Assembly: GCA_020073345.1 (NCBI GenBank)
Contig: JAIQFI010000027.1
Coordinates: forward strand, 22,650-86,649
DNA: 64,000 nt
DNA from: Terriglobia bacterium
GTDB lineage: Bacteria > Acidobacteriota > Terriglobia > Bryobacterales > Bryobacteraceae
Direction: 5' to 3'
A model generated the notes under the pieces. The model made no database searches. It saw nothing but the letters and a program-made list of their open reading frames with translations, and was not told where the DNA came from. Below are positions 50,163 through 58,109 of this stretch, one piece after another. Made by a program: the position numbers and the translations under genes. Every line of letters begins with the position of its first letter. Positions within the stretch are counted from its first letter, which is position 1.

Positions 50163-51374
50163 ATGCCGTTGGGGACCAGCACCGCCGAAACAAGGAATAC
50201 GCGCAAGGCAGTCGCCACCGGTTTCCTCGGCTGGACCATCGATGCCTTCGACTTCTTCGTTCTGGTCTTCTGCGTCTCCGCCATCGCGAAAGACTTTGGC
50301 CGTTCCGTACCCGACGTCGCACTCACCATCACGGCGAGCCTGATGACGCGCCCGATAGGCGCATTCGTCTTCGGCCTTCTCGCGGACCGCTTTGGACGCC
50401 GTCCCATCTTGATCGCCAACATCGCGTTCTACACTCTGATGGAAGTTCTGTCCGGCCTTGCTCCCAGCTACACTGCGTTTTTCGTTCTCCGATTGCTCTA
50501 CGGGGTCGGCATGGGCGGCAATTGGGGCGTGGGGGCTTCGCTCGCGCTGGAATCGGTGCCAGTCCGATGGCGCGGCATTGCTTCCGGAATACTACAGGAA
50601 GGCTACGCCGCGGGCAATGGTCTGGCGGCAATTGCGTACTTCACCATCTTTCCCTACCTCGGCTGGCGCGCCATGTTCTTCGTCGGCGCGATTCCGGCGC
50701 TGATCACTATCCTGCTTTGCGTGGGCGTTCGGGAATCCCGCGCATGGCACGAATCGAGAACGGATGCGGCCACCTACCGCGCGGTTTTGTTCTCGAATTG
50801 GAAGCTCTTCCTGTATGTGTGCCTCATAATGTCCGCCATGAACTTCACCTCTCATGGCACCCAGGACATGTACCCGACCTTCCTCCAAAGCCAGCGGGGC
50901 TTCAGCCCGCAGGACACTTCGATCGTGACCTTCATCGGCGTGCTGGGCGCGATTATCGGCGGGGTCACGCTCGGGCATTTCTCCAATACCTGGGGCCGCA
51001 GGCGGATGATCGCCAGCGTGACCGTGTGTGGACTGCTGGTGATCCCGCTTTGGATCCTGGCGCCCACGAAGCCCCTGCTCATGCTCGGTGCTTTCCTCAT
51101 GCAGGTGTCGGTACAAGGCGCCTGGGGAGCCATTCCCGCGCACATCAACGAACTTTCGCCGCCGGAAGCCCGGGGCTTCTTTCCAGGTTTCGCTTATCAG
51201 ATCGGAGTGCTGGTCGCGTCGGGTTCGGCTTATATCGAGGCCCGCTTTGCCCAGGCTTTCAGCTATTCGACGGCGATGGGGGTCATTGCGGCGCTGGTTC
51301 TTCTCCTGGCGGCGGTCACGGTGGGCCTGGGACCAGAGAAGCGCGGCCGGGAATTCGTCAGCGAGGAGCTCTAG
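50163..51374 (+). CDS. MFS transporter, SHS/aromatic acid-H+ symporter-like
   Basis: A 403-residue major facilitator with twelve hydrophobic helices. WTIDAFDFFVLVF in the first helix, the loop motif LADRFGRRPILI between helices 2 and 3 and GGNWGVGASLALE in helix 4-5 resemble the sialate/lactate (SHS) and aromatic acid (AAHS) symporters, which import carboxylates with protons. The specificity cannot be read from sequence. The start ATG at 50163 begins the conserved segment; the open frame upstream overlaps the tail-tube gene and is rejected. Confidence 0.88.
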   Translation: MPLGTSTAETRNTRKAVATGFLGWTIDAFDFFVLVFCVSAIAKDFGRSVPDVALTITASLMTRPIGAFVFGLLADRFGRRPILIANIAFYTLMEVLSGLAPSYTAFFVLRLLYGVGMGGNWGVGASLALESVPVRWRGIASGILQEGYAAGNGLAAIAYFTIFPYLGWRAMFFVGAIPALITILLCVGVRESRAWHESRTDAATYRAVLFSNWKLFLYVCLIMSAMNFTSHGTQDMYPTFLQSQRGFSPQDTSIVTFIGVLGAIIGGVTLGHFSNTWGRRRMIASVTVCGLLVIPLWILAPTKPLLMLGAFLMQVSVQGAWGAIPAHINELSPPEARGFFPGFAYQIGVLVASGSAYIEARFAQAFSYSTAMGVIAALVLLLAAVTVGLGPEKRGREFVSEEL

Positions 51375-51445
51375 TGCTATGCGTGCCCCGCGGGGTTGAA
51401 AAACAATCTTAGAGATTTGAGATCGCTTGGCGGCACTTACTTCTG

Positions 51446-51637
51446 ATGCCGATGAAAGTGCGCGAGGTGATTCGTTTGCTTAAAAAGCGCGGATGGGTGA
51501 AGATGCGATCCAAAGGAAGTCATCGGCAATTTAAGCATCCTGATTATGCCCTGGTGATCACCGTGCCGGGTAATCCAGGCCAGGAACTCGCGCCCGGCAC
51601 GCTCAGCGATATACTGAAGATGGCAGGGCTCAAATGA
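51446..51637 (+). CDS. hicA: HicA-type mRNA interferase toxin
   Basis: A 63-residue dsRBD-like protein with the HicA features: REVIRLLKKRGW, the catalytic GSHRQF (Ser25, His26) and the C-terminal LAPGTLSDILKMAG. HicA toxins cleave mRNA when free of HicB. The start may be ATG 51446 or 51452. Its stop overlaps the hicB ATG as ATGA. Confidence 0.92.
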   Translation: MPMKVREVIRLLKKRGWVKMRSKGSHRQFKHPDYALVITVPGNPGQELAPGTLSDILKMAGLK

Positions 51638-51855
51638 GCATGAGACGCTATCCAGTAATCATCGAACCAACAACAATGGGCTACTCTGCCTATTCACCGG
51701 ACGTCCCCGGATGTGCCGCAGCTGGCGATACCGAGGAAGAGACGCGCCGGAATTTTCAAGATGCCCTGGTTGTGCATTTCGAGGCCATGCGCGAGGTCGG
51801 CGCACCAATCCCGGAACCACATACCTACGTCGATTACGTGGAAGTCGCGGCATAG
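51634..51855 (+). CDS. hicB: HicB-type antitoxin, short form
   Basis: A 73-residue protein with the HicB RNase H-like domain: YPVIIEPTTMGYSAYSPDVPGCAAAGDTEEE. A separate C-terminal DNA-binding domain is absent, so promoter autoregulation would need another protein; it should still sequester the toxin. Translationally coupled to hicA by a 4-bp overlap. Confidence 0.92.
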   Translation: MSMRRYPVIIEPTTMGYSAYSPDVPGCAAAGDTEEETRRNFQDALVVHFEAMREVGAPIPEPHTYVDYVEVAA

Positions 51856-51887
51856 TCCCCAAATTTGCAGCTCTAGGTCCCAGCGAT

Positions 51888-52832
51888 TCAATCGCGTGAC
51901 TGTTCCTGAAACTCCTTGGCTCCCAAGTGAGGCTCCGCTTCTAAGTTCAGGCAAGCCAGCTTGGCCATTAGAAGTTCGCGAAGATCGGCCTCCAGTGCTA
52001 GAACACAACGAAGATCATAGCCGTCCATCAGGAAAATGCACTTGTCCGGATTCTGCTTCAGGAGCGGCGGTACGTTCTTGGACCAGCCATCAATCGACAG
52101 AAATAGGCCCATGGTCTGCTTGCCCGACCTTTGGACCTGCCCGAGTAAACCATCGAGCTGTCTTATGTCAGCAAGCTTTTCTCGCCATCGGCATTCAACC
52201 ACATAGTGCCAGCCTTCTAGTTTGAACGCGCCGTCTATCTGTTCGCCACCACTATTCCTCGTAAAGGACCGAACCACCGGTATTTCGTGAAGATCAAAAA
52301 GACGATTCAGCAGATCCTGAAGGAGATACCCGCGCTGATGCGGCTCGCCAGATCGCGCTGTTTCATCGAACATCATCAAGAGCAACTCTGATTGCTTCCT
52401 AAGAACGTTCGCCCTCTCGCGCGAAATTCTACCGATCTCCTCTTGCCTTGCTGTCTCCCTGATCTGGGCTTCCCTCGCGTCCATGGTTTGAACGATGTCG
52501 AGTACCTCTCTTGCCTTTTGGACAGTGGCGCGCGCGGCGTATTCGTCCTTCGCCAGATGAAAGCTGCTCCATGAGGCTGCAATTTCGACGATGCGCCGGA
52601 CAACCCGCTCCGCGCCAGGCCGGTTTTCGCACGCACCCAAAATCAGTGGTGCGAGCTCACGCTTCGATAAGGCGCGTCCCATGTCGTCGCGTTTATACAA
52701 CAGCGGTTGATACACATCCTCTGGGACACGGGCTGGCTTGAGAAGGAGCTCAACCATCGGGCGCTTTACATAGCAGAGTGTCGCTATCGCTTCGATGGCG
52801 ACGCGCTTTTCATCTGTGCCCAGATTGTCCAT
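51888..52832 (-). CDS. Restriction-endonuclease-like (PD-(D/E)XK) protein
   Basis: A 314-residue protein of two parts. The N-terminal about 165 residues are helical with a coiled-coil segment (about 100-160). The C-terminal part carries a nuclease-like core: RGYLLQDLLNRLFDLHEI, GGEQIDGAFKLEG (candidate Asp) and YVVECRWREK, where E-x-R stands in place of the usual E-x-K. The conserved glycine/leucine helix and later Gln (LGQVQRSGKQTMG) also fit the Mrr-like fold. An Arg in the catalytic position may mean an altered or lost activity. It lies next to hicAB in a small accessory region and could be a defence gene. No methyltransferase is adjacent. Confidence 0.65.
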   Translation of the reverse strand: MDNLGTDEKRVAIEAIATLCYVKRPMVELLLKPARVPEDVYQPLLYKRDDMGRALSKRELAPLILGACENRPGAERVVRRIVEIAASWSSFHLAKDEYAARATVQKAREVLDIVQTMDAREAQIRETARQEEIGRISRERANVLRKQSELLLMMFDETARSGEPHQRGYLLQDLLNRLFDLHEIPVVRSFTRNSGGEQIDGAFKLEGWHYVVECRWREKLADIRQLDGLLGQVQRSGKQTMGLFLSIDGWSKNVPPLLKQNPDKCIFLMDGYDLRCVLALEADLRELLMAKLACLNLEAEPHLGAKEFQEQSRD

Positions 52833-52933
52833 TCTTGGACAAACATACCAGTTTTCGGGTAATGGCCTCTAGACCGCTCCTGGGTTGTGTGATGCGGTAT
52901 TCAGGGACTACCAACTGCGGGGACCGCGTCGAA

Positions 52934-54181
52934 TTAAGCCGAATGCGCTGATGACGCCGGCGGCGAGCTATAAGCCCTCAGCCGGGATTCGAGCCAGATC
53001 AGTAACAGCAGAACAAACACCACCACCGATCCGATCAGAGGCATCAGCATGATCATGCGGAGGCCGTACACCGATGCGATGTAGCCCATCACTCCTGGAG
53101 TGAGAAGTCCTCCTGCCATCGCAAGAGAAAAGATCCCGTTGTAAAAACCCGGGTGATAATACGGGAACCGATGGCCGATTTTTTCCACCACCAGCGGATA
53201 AATCGGCGCGAATGCCAGGCCCACCAGCAGCACCCCGGTGATGGCTCCAAACCTGTTGTCGGTGACACTTAGGATGATGCAACCAAACATGGCCGCGGTA
53301 ACCGTCGCCAGCAGTAATCTTCCATGCCGCGCACGCGGCAGAATCCATTGCGAGGCTGCTCGTCCTACCGTCAGTGCGAGCCAGTACAGCGCCAGCATCC
53401 CGAGCGCGGAGGGCGGGCTGATGCCAAGCCTTTGGCTCAGGAAAAGCGGAAGCCAGCCGGCCAAAGCCCATTCGTTTCCCAGTTGGAAGAACAGCAGGAG
53501 GCTCAATAGAACGGCTCCGGTGCTCCGCAGCCCGGAGAAAGTCGCGCCGGACGCCGGATGCTGCTCAGGGGATTCAGCCGGGAACGGCGTCTTCCAGTAC
53601 ATCCAGCCGAACAACGCCGGGATCACCGCAATCCAGACTTGGACTGCCGCGGCAGTGTAAAGATAAAACGTTCCCGAAATCAGGATCGCCAGGGTAAAAC
53701 ATCCCGCCCCGAACAGGATGCCCGCCAGGTTTACTGTGGCCGCCGGATCGTGGCGGTACATCGGAGAGATCGCATGAAATATTGCTGTGTGCAGCAGACC
53801 GGCCGCGAATCCCACGATCGTCATACCCACCACGCGCCACCATGGCGAAAACGGCGGGGAGACGAACGCCAGGTAGAGGAATGACGCTCCGGCGAGTCCG
53901 CACGCCAGCGCCAGCGTCCAGCCGAGCCCTTTGCGTCGCAGCAGAGCAGGCGAAGTTCGCGCCGATCCCACCAGTCCCGCGATCAGCCCCGCGTAATACA
54001 GCCCCACGATGCCATATTGCGACGTGAGGTGATGCTGCCAGGAAAACAGGATGGCGCCCAGGAACGACAGCAGCACGCCGGATACGAAGAATCCGGCCAG
54101 GGCGCGCCGCGCGCTGGAAGATCCGAGAAGATCTCCGGTAGCGGGATTTGTCGTCGTCGGTTCGGGGGAGTGAACCTGCAT
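52934..54181 (-). CDS. MFS transporter
   Basis: A 415-residue major facilitator with about twelve hydrophobic helices; GLVGSARTSPALLRRKGLGW takes the position of the conserved loop between helices 2 and 3. It has no drug-specific or sugar-specific signature that I recognise. The start is ATG 54181; a TTG one codon earlier is less likely. The HtrA protease gene on the same strand starts about 1.1 kb upstream and ends 17 bp before this start. Confidence 0.85.
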   Translation of the reverse strand: MQVHSPEPTTTNPATGDLLGSSSARRALAGFFVSGVLLSFLGAILFSWQHHLTSQYGIVGLYYAGLIAGLVGSARTSPALLRRKGLGWTLALACGLAGASFLYLAFVSPPFSPWWRVVGMTIVGFAAGLLHTAIFHAISPMYRHDPAATVNLAGILFGAGCFTLAILISGTFYLYTAAAVQVWIAVIPALFGWMYWKTPFPAESPEQHPASGATFSGLRSTGAVLLSLLLFFQLGNEWALAGWLPLFLSQRLGISPPSALGMLALYWLALTVGRAASQWILPRARHGRLLLATVTAAMFGCIILSVTDNRFGAITGVLLVGLAFAPIYPLVVEKIGHRFPYYHPGFYNGIFSLAMAGGLLTPGVMGYIASVYGLRMIMLMPLIGSVVVFVLLLLIWLESRLRAYSSPPASSAHSA

Positions 54182-54198
54182 CAATCAGACCTGGCCGA

Positions 54199-55347
54199 TC
54201 AGAGAACTCCTTCGCCTTGCTCGGCGAGCGTGACTTTCACGTCCATCGTACGGCCGTCGCGCCAGATCGTCAGATCCAGTGTGTCACCGGCGTGTTTCAG
54301 CGCCACGGCCCGGGTGATAGCATTCTCTTCTTCCACTTTCTTTCCGTCCACGGCGGTGATGAGATCGCCGCCGACGCGCAGGAGTCCGTTACCGATGCGG
54401 ACCACCTGAGTGCCGCCGCGCAATCCGGCGGCGCTCGCCGGAGTGCCCCGGGCCACCTGACCGATCAGCAGGCCGCCGGTTCGGGGCAATTTCAGCGCCT
54501 CCGCCCAATCGCCGGAGATCAAATAGGTAGAAACACCGATGGTGCTTGAAGCCGGCCGCCTTCCCGACCTGAAGTCTCCCAGCATCACCTTGGCCCGGTT
54601 GATGGGCATGGCGAAACCAATGCCGACACTGCCGCCGTTGGGACCGTAAATAGCGGTGTTGAGTCCGATGACGCTGCCTTGCGAATCGAGCAGCGGTCCG
54701 CCGCTGTTACCGGAATTGATGGCGGCGTCGGTCTGGATCATATCTTCCAGATCCCCGCGTTCCTCGCTTTGGATCTTGCGGTGCAACGAGCTCACGATGC
54801 CCGTGGTCAAGGTTCCCGCCAGGCCGAATGGATTGCCGATCGCCAGGACCTTCTGCCCCACCTGCAGGCTGTCGGAGTCGCCCAGCTTGAGAAATGAGGT
54901 CAGCTTCTTCTTGGGGTCAATCTGGATCAGCGCGAGATCATGAGCCTGGTCGCGCATCAGAATCCGCGCCCGGTAGCGGCTCTGATCCGGGGGCATAGTC
55001 ACCTCGACGTCCGAGCTGCCGCTGATCACGTGATAGTTGGTGAGAATCTGCCCGTCGGCATTAATGATGAATCCGGAGCCCAGTCCTTGCACCGCTTGCA
55101 CACCGAAGAAAAAATCCCGCTGATACGTCGTGCTAGTGATGTACACCACGCTTTCCTTAGCGGCTTTGTAGATTTCGATGTTATTGGTCTCGTCGGCGCT
55201 GAGCCCCGCGGAGTGCGCGACGGTTGGCCCGGTCCATTCGCCTCCGCGGCCGGCCCAGAAGTTGCGCACCGTCGAGTTCTGCCGGCTGGTCAGGAAGACA
55301 AACACGCCCACCAGAGCCGCAGCGATCAAGAATGTTCTTAGCTTCAT
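54199..55347 (-). CDS. HtrA/DegP-type S1C serine protease with one PDZ domain
   Basis: A 382-residue membrane-anchored protease: N-terminal hydrophobic helix (about 5-20), trypsin-like domain with the triad His106 (TNYHVI), Asp137 (HDLALIQ) and Ser215 (NSGNSGGPLL), and one C-terminal PDZ domain (about 275-375, GTPASAAGLRGGTQVVRIGN). It should degrade misfolded envelope proteins, like DegS/DegQ. The ATG overlaps the stop of coaE as ATGA. Confidence 0.94.
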   Translation of the reverse strand: MKLRTFLIAAALVGVFVFLTSRQNSTVRNFWAGRGGEWTGPTVAHSAGLSADETNNIEIYKAAKESVVYITSTTYQRDFFFGVQAVQGLGSGFIINADGQILTNYHVISGSSDVEVTMPPDQSRYRARILMRDQAHDLALIQIDPKKKLTSFLKLGDSDSLQVGQKVLAIGNPFGLAGTLTTGIVSSLHRKIQSEERGDLEDMIQTDAAINSGNSGGPLLDSQGSVIGLNTAIYGPNGGSVGIGFAMPINRAKVMLGDFRSGRRPASSTIGVSTYLISGDWAEALKLPRTGGLLIGQVARGTPASAAGLRGGTQVVRIGNGLLRVGGDLITAVDGKKVEEENAITRAVALKHAGDTLDLTIWRDGRTMDVKVTLAEQGEGVL

Positions 55348-55949
55348 GGATTCAATCCCCGTAACGATTCGTAGACCGTCCGGACTTGCTTAAGAGTGTT
55401 TTCCTTGCTTCCGGACGTATCGATGATGAAGTCAGCATACTTCACCTTGTCTTCGAGCGGCATCTGGCGGCGCAGCCGGTTGAGGACTTCCTCGCGGCTG
55501 ACCCCGTCCCGCTCCATCGACCGCGCGATCTGCTGCTCGGGGCTGCAGACGGCGACGATTAAGCGGTCGTAATCCTTATAACTCCCCGTCTCGACCAGTA
55601 TCGCAGCTTCGGTAACGGCGATGCCATCGGGATGGTCGCTGGCGAATTCGGCCGCCAGGGCATGTTCCCGCGCCTTGACGTGCGGATGGACCAGGGCGTT
55701 TAGTTGCGCGAGCCGATTCGGATCCGAGAAAACGAGAGCCGCTAGCCGCCTCCGGTCGACTTTGCCGTCGGGGCTCAGGATTTCCTTACCGAACAGCGCC
55801 ACGACGCCATCGTAGGCTTCCCCGCCCGGCTCGATCACCTGGTGGCCCAGCTCATCGGCTTGGATCAGAAAACAACCCAGCTCGGCTAGACAGCGCCCCA
55901 CGAAACTTTTACCGCTGGCCAGGCCGCCGGTGAGGCCCACTTTGAGCAT
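55344..55949 (-). CDS. coaE: Dephospho-CoA kinase
   Basis: A 201-residue P-loop kinase that makes the last step of coenzyme A synthesis (phosphorylation of the ribose 3'-OH). Motifs: GLTGGLASGKS (5-15), the QADELGHQVIEPG lid-proximal segment, LVHPHVKA and the NRLRRQMPLEDK region. It ends in a 4-bp overlap with the htrA start and begins 6 bp after the folD stop, so folD-coaE-htrA may be one operon. Confidence 0.95.
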   Translation of the reverse strand: MLKVGLTGGLASGKSFVGRCLAELGCFLIQADELGHQVIEPGGEAYDGVVALFGKEILSPDGKVDRRRLAALVFSDPNRLAQLNALVHPHVKAREHALAAEFASDHPDGIAVTEAAILVETGSYKDYDRLIVAVCSPEQQIARSMERDGVSREEVLNRLRRQMPLEDKVKYADFIIDTSGSKENTLKQVRTVYESLRGLNP

Positions 55950-55955
55950 TGTGCT

Positions 55956-56861
55956 TCAGTGTGAGGCAGCGGCAGCCTGATGCTGCTCCGCCAGCGCCAC
56001 GGTGTTCGCCATCAGCATGGCGATGGTCAGCGGTCCCACGCCTCCCGGAACGGGCGTGTACGCCGACGCGACTCGAGCGACATCCAGCGGATGAACGTCG
56101 CCCACCAGGATGGAGCCCTTGCGTTCGAACTCGTCGGCCTTGCCCAGCCGCACGGCCTCCGCGCGATCGGTGACGCGATTCATGCCCACGTCGATCACGG
56201 TCGCGCCGGGAGCCAGGAACTCCGCGGTCACCATCGCCGGTCTGCCGATGGCTGCGACCAGGATGTCGGCCCGCCGGCATTCATCGGCCAGCTCGGCGGT
56301 GCGCGAGTGACAAATGGTCACCGTGGCGTTCTCATGCAGCAGCATCAGCGCCATCGGCTTGCCGACGATATCGCTGCGCCCCAACACCACCGCGCGGCGC
56401 CCGTCGATGGGAATCTCGTAATGCTTGAGCAGTTCCATGATGCCTGCCGGAGTGCACGCGCGCGGCGCCGGCCTGCCGGCCACCAGATGGCCGACGTTGA
56501 CAGGATGGAATCCATCCGCATCTTTGTCCGGTGCAACCGCTTCCAGCACGCGGCGCGTGTCCACCTGTTTCGGCAAGGGCATCTGGACCAGAATGCCGTC
56601 GATATCGGGACGGCGGTTGAGATCGGCGATCACCGCCAGCAATTCTTCGGTGCTGCAGGTTTCCGGAGGCGTAAGCTTGTCGCTGAAAATTCCGACTTCG
56701 CCGCAAGTCTTGATCTTGCTTCGAACGTAAACTTCGGAGGCCGGATTGTGACCCACCAGGACGACCGCCAGTCCAGGCTGGTGCTTGAGTTTAGCAATGC
56801 GCGGCCTCAGTCGCGCGAGGATTTCGTTGCGGACGGCGATGCCGTCCAGGATTTGAGACAT
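55956..56861 (-). CDS. folD: Bifunctional methylenetetrahydrofolate dehydrogenase/cyclohydrolase
   Basis: A 301-residue enzyme of one-carbon metabolism that interconverts 5,10-methylene-, methenyl- and 10-formyl-tetrahydrofolate. Tyr45-x3-Lys49 (YVRSK) and the QMPLP and DGFHPVNVG motifs belong to the substrate site; GRSDIVGKPM is the nucleotide loop and TPVPGGVGPLTIAML closes the domain. Length is normal. TACACT lies 9 nt before the ATG without a Shine-Dalgarno. Confidence 0.97.
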   Translation of the reverse strand: MSQILDGIAVRNEILARLRPRIAKLKHQPGLAVVLVGHNPASEVYVRSKIKTCGEVGIFSDKLTPPETCSTEELLAVIADLNRRPDIDGILVQMPLPKQVDTRRVLEAVAPDKDADGFHPVNVGHLVAGRPAPRACTPAGIMELLKHYEIPIDGRRAVVLGRSDIVGKPMALMLLHENATVTICHSRTAELADECRRADILVAAIGRPAMVTAEFLAPGATVIDVGMNRVTDRAEAVRLGKADEFERKGSILVGDVHPLDVARVASAYTPVPGGVGPLTIAMLMANTVALAEQHQAAAASH

Positions 56862-56870
56862 TCAACAGCG

Positions 56871-56876
56871 AGTGTA
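56871..56876 (-). promoter_or_regulatory. Candidate -10 box (TACACT) of folD
   Basis: TACACT on the minus strand, 9 nt before the ATG, with no ribosome binding site between; a leaderless transcript would follow. Confidence 0.45.
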
Positions 56877-56899
56877 CCAAACGGCGGCCGGATTCCCCG

Positions 56900-57502
56900 C
56901 TAAACTCGCCGAAACACGCTGTATTGAAATGACTGCGACTTTCCCCCGGGCGTCACATGAGCCTCCGCTACGCTTTTAAGAAGCTGGAAGTTCGCTCCCA
57001 GCTCGGCGAGCAGCGTCTGCCCGCTATAGCGCCGGACGTCCAGGCCGCTGCATTTCTCTGGTCCGTCAAGCGCGAACGTTGCGATTACCGCATGCCGCCC
57101 AAGCGCAAGAGTCCGTTCCAGCAGCGCTACATATGCCGCCCGATCTGCCGGGTCCGTAAGGAAGTGAAATACCGCACGATCGTGCCACACATCGAAGCTT
57201 CCCAGGGCGGGAATGGCGGTTACATCGGCCACGATCCAATGGACCATAGCGGCTCTCGATCCAAGCCGGTTCCTTCCCCGATTGACCGCCGCTTCGGAAA
57301 TATCGAGTACGGTAACCGAATAGCCGCAGTCCAGAAGTTTGCGGGGAAGGAGAGAAGTCCCGCCGCCTACATCAATCACGCGGCCAGCCGGACATACTTC
57401 CGCGATCAGGGACAGGGACAGACTGGGATCTGCCTGGGTCCAGCTTAATTCCTTGTCAGTCCTGGACGCATATACTGATTCCCAGTGGTCTTTGGCGGAC
57501 AC
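56900..57502 (-). CDS. Class I SAM-dependent methyltransferase
   Basis: A 200-residue methyltransferase with the motif I glycine loop VIDVGGGTSLLPRKL (about 40-54), acidic motif II (VLDISEAAV) and WHDRAVFHFLTD, as in thiol/arsenite-type small methyltransferases. The substrate is not known. The start is GTG at 57502 (VSAKDHWESVY); a longer frame to 57616 overlaps the sigma factor gene and lacks homology. A TATTCT box (57524-57529) gives a short leader. Its 5' end faces the sigma factor gene at a distance of 7 bp. Confidence 0.82.
   Translation of the reverse strand: MSAKDHWESVYASRTDKELSWTQADPSLSLSLIAEVCPAGRVIDVGGGTSLLPRKLLDCGYSVTVLDISEAAVNRGRNRLGSRAAMVHWIVADVTAIPALGSFDVWHDRAVFHFLTDPADRAAYVALLERTLALGRHAVIATFALDGPEKCSGLDVRRYSGQTLLAELGANFQLLKSVAEAHVTPGGKSQSFQYSVFRRV
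57471..57476 (+). promoter_or_regulatory. Candidate -10 box (TATACT) of the ECF sigma operon
   Basis: TATACT lies 33 nt before the GTG at 57510, inside the methyltransferase 5' coding region. An ECF-type -35 (GAAC) was not seen. Confidence 0.35.
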
Positions 57503-57509
57503 CTGTACT

Positions 57510-58109
57510 GTGCTCCAAAACCAAGAATATACGGAAAACCTGTCACAAACCGGCGTCGAGCGGCGTTGTAAAGGTGTGGATGCATCACACGAAGCAGTTG
57601 CTGAGATCGTTCCCAACGCCAGCCAGGTCGATATCGAGGCAATTTTTCATGCTCAGTACGAGCGAATCGCCCGGGTAATCGCACGCATCCTGCGGGACCC
57701 GGCACGGGCGGAGGAACTTGCGGTCGAGGTCTTTCTGAAATGGTCCAGAAATCCCAAGGCGCAGGGTGAAAACGCAGAGGGCTGGCTTTACCGGGTTGCG
57801 GTGCGAACCGGCCTGGACGAGCTGCGCCGCGAAACCCGCCGCGCTCGAAGCGAAGGCCCACTGCAGATCGTGCGAACGCCAAATCCCGAGGAACTGCAGG
57901 CCTGCAAGGAAGAACGTGAAAAAGTTCGCGCGGTGTTAGCCGCGATCCAACCCCGCCAGGCTGAGTTGCTGGTTCTTCGCAGCCAGGGCCTCAGCTATGA
58001 CGAGCTGGCGTGCGCGCTCGACCTGAAACCGGCATCGATTGGAACTTTTCTCAGTCGCGCGGAACAAGCCTTTCGAAAGGAGTACATCAAGCGACATGGA
58101 CAGCAATAG
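57510..58109 (+). CDS. ECF-family RNA polymerase sigma factor
   Basis: A 199-residue group 4 sigma factor with regions 2 and 4 only. Region 2 is YERIARVIARILRDPARAEE and ENAEGWLYRVAVRTGLDELRRE (about 50-110); region 4 is LRSQGLSYDELACALDL with the helix-turn-helix KPASIGTFLSRAEQAFRKEY (about 155-190). It has GGCGGA about 10 nt before the GTG start; GTG 57576 is an alternative. Its stop overlaps the start of the TlpA-fusion gene by 14 bp, as is usual for a sigma/anti-sigma pair. The signal it answers is unknown, presumably redox or envelope stress. Confidence 0.88.
   Translation: MLQNQEYTENLSQTGVERRCKGVDASHEAVAEIVPNASQVDIEAIFHAQYERIARVIARILRDPARAEELAVEVFLKWSRNPKAQGENAEGWLYRVAVRTGLDELRRETRRARSEGPLQIVRTPNPEELQACKEEREKVRAVLAAIQPRQAELLVLRSQGLSYDELACALDLKPASIGTFLSRAEQAFRKEYIKRHGQQ
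57524..57529 (-). promoter_or_regulatory. Candidate -10 box (TATTCT) of the methyltransferase gene
   Basis: TATTCT on the minus strand lies 21 nt before the GTG at 57502, inside the 5' coding region of the sigma factor gene. Confidence 0.35.

Noticed and set aside
51385..51405. CCCCGCGGGG followed by TTGAAAA as a terminator behind the MFS gene
   Set aside because: A 10-bp palindrome without loop bases cannot form a stable hairpin, and the T-run is weak.
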